A stretch of 20,390 nucleotides of DNA. Source: CAYWFP01 sp964457365 (GTDB taxonomy: Bacteria; Planctomycetota; SZUA-567). The DNA lies in assembly GCA_964457365.1 (NCBI GenBank), contig CAYWFP010000076.1, forward strand, positions 1 through 20,390, in the 5' to 3' direction. Position 1 is the stretch's first letter; each line of letters opens with the position of its first letter. Positions 16,535-20,390 of the stretch are shown piece by piece. Under the pieces are notes generated by a model that did not search any database, was not told the DNA's origin, and saw only the letters and a list, made by a program, of their open reading frames with translations. Made by a program: the position numbers and the translations under genes.

Positions 16535-16540
16535 GCCCTG

Positions 16541-17221
16541 TCACCAGTCGGCGACTTCGTCGGCCTCGGCCTGCTGCAGGCGGTGGCGGGCGAAGCCTCC
16601 GGCATGGGCAAACATCGCGGCGATCGCTTCGTCGGCGAGTCCCGCGCCGCGGCAGACATCGTCCGCTTGCGGGCGCGCGAGCATCTGGTCGGGCCCGTGC
16701 GCGTCGGAGCCGAAGAGCAGCCGCGCGCCATGGGCCAGGGCGCGCGCGGCGACGTGGCCGTTGGCGAGGCAGTGGCCGGCCTTGGCGCTGATCTCGAGCA
16801 TGACGTTCTGCTGCGCGGCGAGGCGGATGTCCTCCTCGGCGATCAGGCCCGGGTGGGCGAGGATGTCGCAGCCGGCCTCGATGGCGGCGCGGTTGGTGCC
16901 CGCCTGCACCGGCTCGGCGAGGCTCTCGCCGTGGACGACGACGTATTGCGCGCCCAGCTCCCGCGCGCGGTGGACGGCCTCGCGCATGTGTTCGGGACGG
17001 ACGTGGGTCAACTCGCACCCGGCCAGCACGGTCATGCGTCCGAGGGCGTTCTCCACCCGGGCGGCGTCGAGCGCCGGCGGCAGCAGCAGCGGCAGCGTCG
17101 CCAGGTCCATGTGGTCGGCGAAGCCCAGCACGCGGTAGCCGGCGACCTCGGCGCGGCGGATGTGCTCGGCCGGCCCGAGCTGGCCGTCGGAGAGGAAGGT
17201 GTGCGTGTGCAGGTCGATCAT
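16541..17221 (-). CDS. PHP-domain phosphoesterase (histidinol-phosphatase-like)
   Basis: 226 residues forming a compact PHP metallophosphoesterase. The metal ligands expected of the family are visible: His5 and His7 in MIDLHTHT, His37 in GFADHMD, Glu70 in GCE, His73, His97 in VVVHGE, His123 in LAHPG, and Asp173 and His175 in GSDAHG. Substrate specificity cannot be read from this; relatives include histidinol phosphatases, polymerase-associated PHP domains and trpH-type exonucleases. The start at 17221 is chosen because the PHP fold begins with this Met. An upstream GTG at 17263 would put the promoter inside the gene. There is no clear ribosome-binding site, and the predicted transcription start coincides with the ATG, suggesting a leaderless transcript. 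The purB gene is divergent. Confidence 0.88.
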   Translation of the reverse strand: MIDLHTHTFLSDGQLGPAEHIRRAEVAGYRVLGFADHMDLATLPLLLPPALDAARVENALGRMTVLAGCELTHVRPEHMREAVHRARELGAQYVVVHGESLAEPVQAGTNRAAIEAGCDILAHPGLIAEEDIRLAAQQNVMLEISAKAGHCLANGHVAARALAHGARLLFGSDAHGPDQMLARPQADDVCRGAGLADEAIAAMFAHAGGFARHRLQQAEADEVADW

Positions 17222-17227
17222 GGGCGT

Positions 17228-17256
17228 ATCATCCCGGAAGGGCGGGGCGGTGTCAA
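17228..17256 (-). promoter_or_regulatory. Predicted promoter for the PHP gene, giving a leaderless mRNA
   Basis: On the minus strand TTGACA (17256-17251, perfect consensus) and GATGAT (17233-17228) are 17 bp apart. Seven bases after the -10 is the A of the ATG at 17221. The -35 lies only 9 bp from the -35 of the divergent purB promoter. Confidence 0.6.
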
Positions 17257-17265
17257 GGCGCACGC

Positions 17266-17294
17266 TTGACCGTTTTCCGCCGGGCGCGTATTCT
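17266..17294 (+). promoter_or_regulatory. Predicted sigma70-type promoter for purB
   Basis: TTGACC (17266-17271) and TATTCT (17289-17294) are separated by 17 bp. The leader is about 20 nt and contains AGGAGG (17309-17314). No PurR-like palindrome or purine riboswitch is evident, as the leader is too short for one. Confidence 0.7.
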
Positions 17295-17319
17295 TGGAGG
17301 CCGATCCCAGGAGGAGAGG

Positions 17320-18750
17320 ATGAGCAAGGATGTCTACGAGAACCCGTTGAACGCGCGCTACGCCAGCGCGGAGATGGCCGCGCTCTTCTCGCCGCGGCGG
17401 CGTATCGAAACGTGGCGGAGGCTCTGGCTGGCGCTGGCCGAGAGCGAGCACGAGCTGGGCCTGCCGGTCACCAAGACGCAGATCCGGCAGATGCGCAAGG
17501 CACTGAGCGAGATCGACTGGAAGGCGGCGGCGAAGTACGAGCGCGAGGTGCGCCACGACGTCATGGCCCACGTCAAGACCTTCGCCGAGGCCGCGCCGAA
17601 GGCCGCGCCGATCATTCACCTCGGCGCCACGAGCTGCTTCGTCACCGACAACGGCGACCTGATCCTGCTGCGCGAGGCGCTGCGGTTGATCGCGGAGAAG
17701 ACCGCCGCGGTGGTGCTGCTGCTGGCGGACTTCGCCAAGACGCACAAGCGGCTGCCGACGCTGGGGATGACGCACTACCAGCCGGCGCAGCCGACCACCG
17801 TCGGCAAGCGCGCGACGCTGTGGGCGCAGGACTTCGCGCTGGACCTCGTGGAGATCGAGCGGCGCGGGCGGGAACTGCCGCTGCGGGGCGTGGTCGGCAC
17901 GACCGGCACGCAGGCGAGCTTCCTGGAGCTCTTCGCGGGCGATCACGCGCAGGTCGAGAAGCTCAACGCGCTGGTCTGCGGGAAGATGGGATTCGACAAG
18001 TGGCTCGCCGTCTGCGGGCAGACCTATACCCGCAAGCTCGACTCGCGGATCCTCGCGGATCTGGCCGGCCTGGGCGAGAGCGCGTCGAAGTTCGCCACCG
18101 ACATCCGCCTGCTGGCCAGCCGCAAGGAGATCGAGGAGCCGTTCGGCAAGAAGCAGATCGGCTCCTCGGCCATGGCCTACAAGCGCAACCCGATGCGCAG
18201 CGAGCGGATCTGCAGCCTCGCGCGTTTCCTTATGAGCCTGCCCGGCAACGCCTACTTCACCCACGGCACGCAGTGGCTCGAGCGGACGCTCGACGACTCG
18301 GCCAACCGGCGGTTGACGCTGCCGCAGGCGTTCCTGGCCGCCGACGCGGTGCTGGAGCTCTGCGCCAACGTTGCCGCGGGGCTGGTGGTCTACCCGGAGG
18401 TGATCGCGAAGAACCTCGCCGCGGAGCTGCCGTTCATGGCCAGCGAGAACATCCTGATGGCGGCGGTCAAGGCCGGCGGCGACCGGCAGGAGCTGCACGA
18501 GCGCATCCGCGTTCACAGCCAGGCCGCCGCGCGGGAGGTGAAGGAACGCGGCGGCGAGAACGACCTGCTGGCGCGGTTGCGGGACGACCCGGCCTTCGCG
18601 GCCATCGCCAGCGAGCTCGCGGGGATGCTGCAGGGCAAGCACTATATCGGCCGCGCGCCGCAGCAGGTGGACGCGTTCCTGAAGCGCGTGGTCGCGCCGA
18701 TCCGCCGCCGTTGCCGCCGGGCGCGCGTGGGCGGGGCGGTACGGGTGTGA
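17320..18750 (+). CDS. purB: Adenylosuccinate lyase
   Basis: 476-residue fumarase/aspartase-superfamily lyase. It splits SAICAR to AICAR plus fumarate and adenylosuccinate to AMP plus fumarate. Visible active-site elements are RHDVMAHVKTF (78-88), LGATSCFVTDN (101-111), the THYQPAQPTT segment with general-acid His152, GTTGTQASF, and the flexible signature loop GSSAMAYKRNPMRSER (281-296) with catalytic Ser282/283. The loop and the length resemble the eukaryote-like ASL branch; the usual Pro after SSAM is Ala here. The ATG at 17320 has AGGAGG 5 nt upstream. Downstream lies the transformylase that uses the AICAR product, so the two form a short purine-synthesis group, though the second has its own promoter. 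The last 15 residues are Arg/Val/Gly-rich and may be an extension into the following eroded gene. Confidence 0.94.
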   Translation: MSKDVYENPLNARYASAEMAALFSPRRRIETWRRLWLALAESEHELGLPVTKTQIRQMRKALSEIDWKAAAKYEREVRHDVMAHVKTFAEAAPKAAPIIHLGATSCFVTDNGDLILLREALRLIAEKTAAVVLLLADFAKTHKRLPTLGMTHYQPAQPTTVGKRATLWAQDFALDLVEIERRGRELPLRGVVGTTGTQASFLELFAGDHAQVEKLNALVCGKMGFDKWLAVCGQTYTRKLDSRILADLAGLGESASKFATDIRLLASRKEIEEPFGKKQIGSSAMAYKRNPMRSERICSLARFLMSLPGNAYFTHGTQWLERTLDDSANRRLTLPQAFLAADAVLELCANVAAGLVVYPEVIAKNLAAELPFMASENILMAAVKAGGDRQELHERIRVHSQAAAREVKERGGENDLLARLRDDPAFAAIASELAGMLQGKHYIGRAPQQVDAFLKRVVAPIRRRCRRARVGGAVRV

Positions 18751-18921
18751 CCGGCCCGGCGCACTTCCTGGTCGGCGCCGCTCTGGAGTCTGGACAACCT
18801 GTACTGGACGCTCGCGGCCGCGGGCGCGGCGCTGGTCGTGTCGCTGCAGGTCGGGCGCACGCCGTTCGAGGCGCTCAGCGGCCGGATCGAGGTGTGGCTG
18901 CGCGCGCGTTTGAACCGGTAG
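18747..18921 (+). pseudogene. Probable frameshifted or truncated small gene between purB and the AICAR transformylase
   Basis: A GTG at 18747 overlaps the purB stop (GTGA) and opens a coding-like frame beginning VTGPAHFLVGAAL. From about 18785 the coding-like signal switches to another frame, the one in line with the purB stop. There it encodes WSLDNLYWTLAAAGAALVV and SLQVGRTPFEAL, then SGRIEVWLRARLNR and a TAG at 18919-18921. Both parts have the genome's high GC third positions, and the second has a plausible membrane helix followed by a basic tail. I read this as a membrane-protein gene damaged by an indel or internal deletion. I do not recognise the family. Confidence 0.4.
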
Positions 18922-18935
18922 CGGCGTTTTTCGCC

Positions 18936-18964
18936 TTGCGCCTCGAATCGACCGGATTTATAGT
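18936..18964 (+). promoter_or_regulatory. Predicted sigma70-type promoter for the AICAR transformylase gene
   Basis: TTGCGC (18936-18941) and TATAGT (18959-18964, 5 of 6 consensus) are 17 bp apart. The leader to 19017 is about 45 nt and carries GGAAGGA (19006-19012). Confidence 0.6.
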
Positions 18965-19016
18965 AGCGGCAGTGAGCGGCAAGTACTTCTCCAGACAACG
19001 GTTTCGGAAGGAATCC

Positions 19017-20312
19017 ATGAGCGGCGGATCCGATCTCAAGGCGATGTACAAGACGGTCATGGACGATCATTTCCCCGCGGAGATGACCATCACCTTCGGC
19101 GCGCAGACGCTGGTTTACCGCAAGCGTACCTGGAAGATCTCCGACGCCGAGGGCGTCGCCGTCGAGAAGGGGTTGCGTTACGGCGAGAATCCGGGGCAGG
19201 AGGCGGCGCTGTACGAGCTGGTGGGAGGCAACCTCGTCCTCGGCGAGTGCACTTTCGTCCAGCCGGGCAGGGGCATCGTCTCGCGCCTCTGCGAGGAGGG
19301 GTTGCTGCAGTTCGGCAAGTATCCGGGCAAGACCAACCTTACCGATATCGACAACGCCTGCAATATCCTCCGCTACCTCGAGGAGACGCCCGCCTGCGTC
19401 ATCATGAAGCACAACAATCCCTGCGGCGCCGCCTACGGCCGCGACGCCGCCGACGCGTACGAACGCGCCAACGCCTGCGACCGGCTGGCCGCCTTCGGCG
19501 GGGCGGCGGTGCTGAACGTGCCGCTGAGCAGGGAGGCGGCCGAGGCCATGGCGCGGAACTACCTCGAGGTGATCGCCGCGCCCGCGTACGAGGACGGCGC
19601 GGTGGAGATCCTCAAGGCGCGCAAGAACCTGCGCATCGTCGAGATCCGGCGACTCGCGCGCATCCGCGAATACGCGTGCGAACGGTTCCTCGATTTCAAG
19701 TCGCTCATCGACGGCGGCATCGTCGTGCAGCAGTCGCCGCTGAACCGCATCCGCCGCGGCGAGGACTTCGCCCCGGCCGAGCACACCGCCAAGGACGGCA
19801 CGGTCACCCGTATCGCGCGCGAACCGACCGCGGCCGAGCGCGCGGACATGCTCTTCGGCTGGTCGGTGGAGCAGGGGGTGACGAGCAACTCCGTGATCTT
19901 CGTCAAGGACGGCGCCACCGTCGGCATCGGCACCGGCGAGCAGGACCGCGTCGGCGTGGCCGAGATCGCCGTCTACAAGGCCTACAAAAAGAAGGCGGAC
20001 GACCTGAGCTTCCGCCGGCACGGCTGCCTCTTCTTCGAGCTGGAACTGAAGGTTCGCCGGGGCGAGCTCTCCGCCGAGGCGGCCAGGGATGTCGAGGAGG
20101 AGGTCCGCGCGCTCAAGGGCGGTATCGCCGGCGGGGTGGCGATCTCCGACGCGTTCTTCCCCAAGCGCGACGGCGTCGACGCCTGCATCAAGGAAGGCGT
20201 CACCGGCATCGTGCAGCCGGGCGGCTCCATGGCCGACCGGGAGGTGATCGAGGTCTGCAACGAGTCGGAGGTGAGCATGGTCTTTACCGGGCAGCGGGCT
20301 TTCAAGCACTAA
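19017..20312 (+). CDS. Stand-alone AICAR formyltransferase (PurH C-terminal domain without IMP cyclohydrolase)
   Basis: 431 residues. This is the formyl-transfer half of PurH, converting AICAR and 10-formyl-THF to FAICAR. Markers are LRYGENPGQEAALY (53-66), DIDNACNILRYL, the catalytic MKHNNPCGAAYG with Lys131 and His132, LAAFGGAAVLNVPLSREAAE, SNSVIFVKDGATVGIGTGEQDRV, a SDAFFPKRDGVDACIKEGVTGIVQPGGSM segment, and the closing VFTGQRAFKH. The MGS-like IMP cyclohydrolase domain of about 190 residues that precedes this in bifunctional PurH is absent. The first 45 residues are unrelated to it and an in-frame promoter and SD precede the ATG. The last purine step must therefore be done by another protein. 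PurB, which makes the substrate, is encoded just upstream. The gene symbol is left empty because purH normally denotes the fused enzyme. Confidence 0.92.
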   Translation: MSGGSDLKAMYKTVMDDHFPAEMTITFGAQTLVYRKRTWKISDAEGVAVEKGLRYGENPGQEAALYELVGGNLVLGECTFVQPGRGIVSRLCEEGLLQFGKYPGKTNLTDIDNACNILRYLEETPACVIMKHNNPCGAAYGRDAADAYERANACDRLAAFGGAAVLNVPLSREAAEAMARNYLEVIAAPAYEDGAVEILKARKNLRIVEIRRLARIREYACERFLDFKSLIDGGIVVQQSPLNRIRRGEDFAPAEHTAKDGTVTRIAREPTAAERADMLFGWSVEQGVTSNSVIFVKDGATVGIGTGEQDRVGVAEIAVYKAYKKKADDLSFRRHGCLFFELELKVRRGELSAEAARDVEEEVRALKGGIAGGVAISDAFFPKRDGVDACIKEGVTGIVQPGGSMADREVIEVCNESEVSMVFTGQRAFKH

Positions 20313-20390
20313 GGACCCGTTAAGCAATAAGATCGGAATTTCGGCGCAGCTGGTTTGCCGTCAGTCAAGAAGCGAGTGAAAAGCGATGCG
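20313..20390. other. 3' flank, nothing recognised
   Basis: These 78 bp after the transformylase stop codon hold no evident hairpin with a T-tract and no convincing start for a new gene before the window ends. Confidence 0.5.

Noticed and set aside
17218..20327. Long minus-strand frames opposite purB and the AICAR transformylase
   Set aside because: Shadows of two confidently identified enzymes, with no domain signatures.

Overview
This is a strongly GC-rich bacterial window. Almost every third codon position is G or C, so nearly every real gene casts a long open antisense frame. The gene set points to the PVC group or a neighbouring candidate phylum (Lentisphaerota/Kiritimatiellota-like is my best guess, moderate to low confidence). 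The pointers are a chlamydial-PknD-like giant Ser/Thr kinase with an extracellular-type beta domain, a stand-alone AICAR formyltransferase, a uroporphyrinogen-decarboxylase-family protein of the type abundant in those phyla, and a fusA gene outside a str operon. No rRNA, tRNA, CRISPR array, IS element or phage gene was seen.

Layout. 1-3411 (+): the 3' end of an FHA-domain gene, scpB with very acidic tails, and fusA with its own promoter. 3412-4056: no intact gene; it holds a decayed response-regulator/sensor remnant on the minus strand and about 240 bp of AT-richer spacer. 4057-6848 (-): an ABC exporter-type protein with an N-terminal zinc ribbon, translationally coupled (ATGA) to a DUF1854 protein. 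This pair is known from cyanophycin-associated loci, but no cyanophycin enzyme is visible here. 7019-8371 (+): a secreted protein with one complete and one shortened substrate-binding domain. 8378-11631 (-): a CbbQ/NorQ-type MoxR AAA+ ATPase coupled by ATGA overlap to a CbbO/NorD-type VWA protein. 11632-12046: the promoters of the two divergent units plus a fragment of a second Ser/Thr kinase. 12047-15082 (+): the large kinase. 15300-17221 (-): a PHP-domain phosphoesterase, a possible 30-residue ORF and a UroD-family protein. 17320-20312 (+): purB, a frameshifted or eroded small gene, and a PurH-like AICAR transformylase lacking the IMP cyclohydrolase domain.

How the genes work together. purB and the transformylase catalyse consecutive purine steps (SAICAR to AICAR to FAICAR). 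The AAA+/VWA pair forms a metal-dependent activator or remodelling machine whose client is not in the window. The FHA fragment and the kinase could belong to one phospho-threonine signalling network, but nothing local proves it. Most transcription units are preceded by recognisable sigma70-type -35/-10 pairs with 16-18 bp spacing. The PHP gene's promoter places its predicted transcription start on the ATG itself, suggesting a leaderless mRNA. At least three loci look like gene decay (3383-3813, 11764-11934, 18747-18921), so the genome seems to be losing signalling genes.
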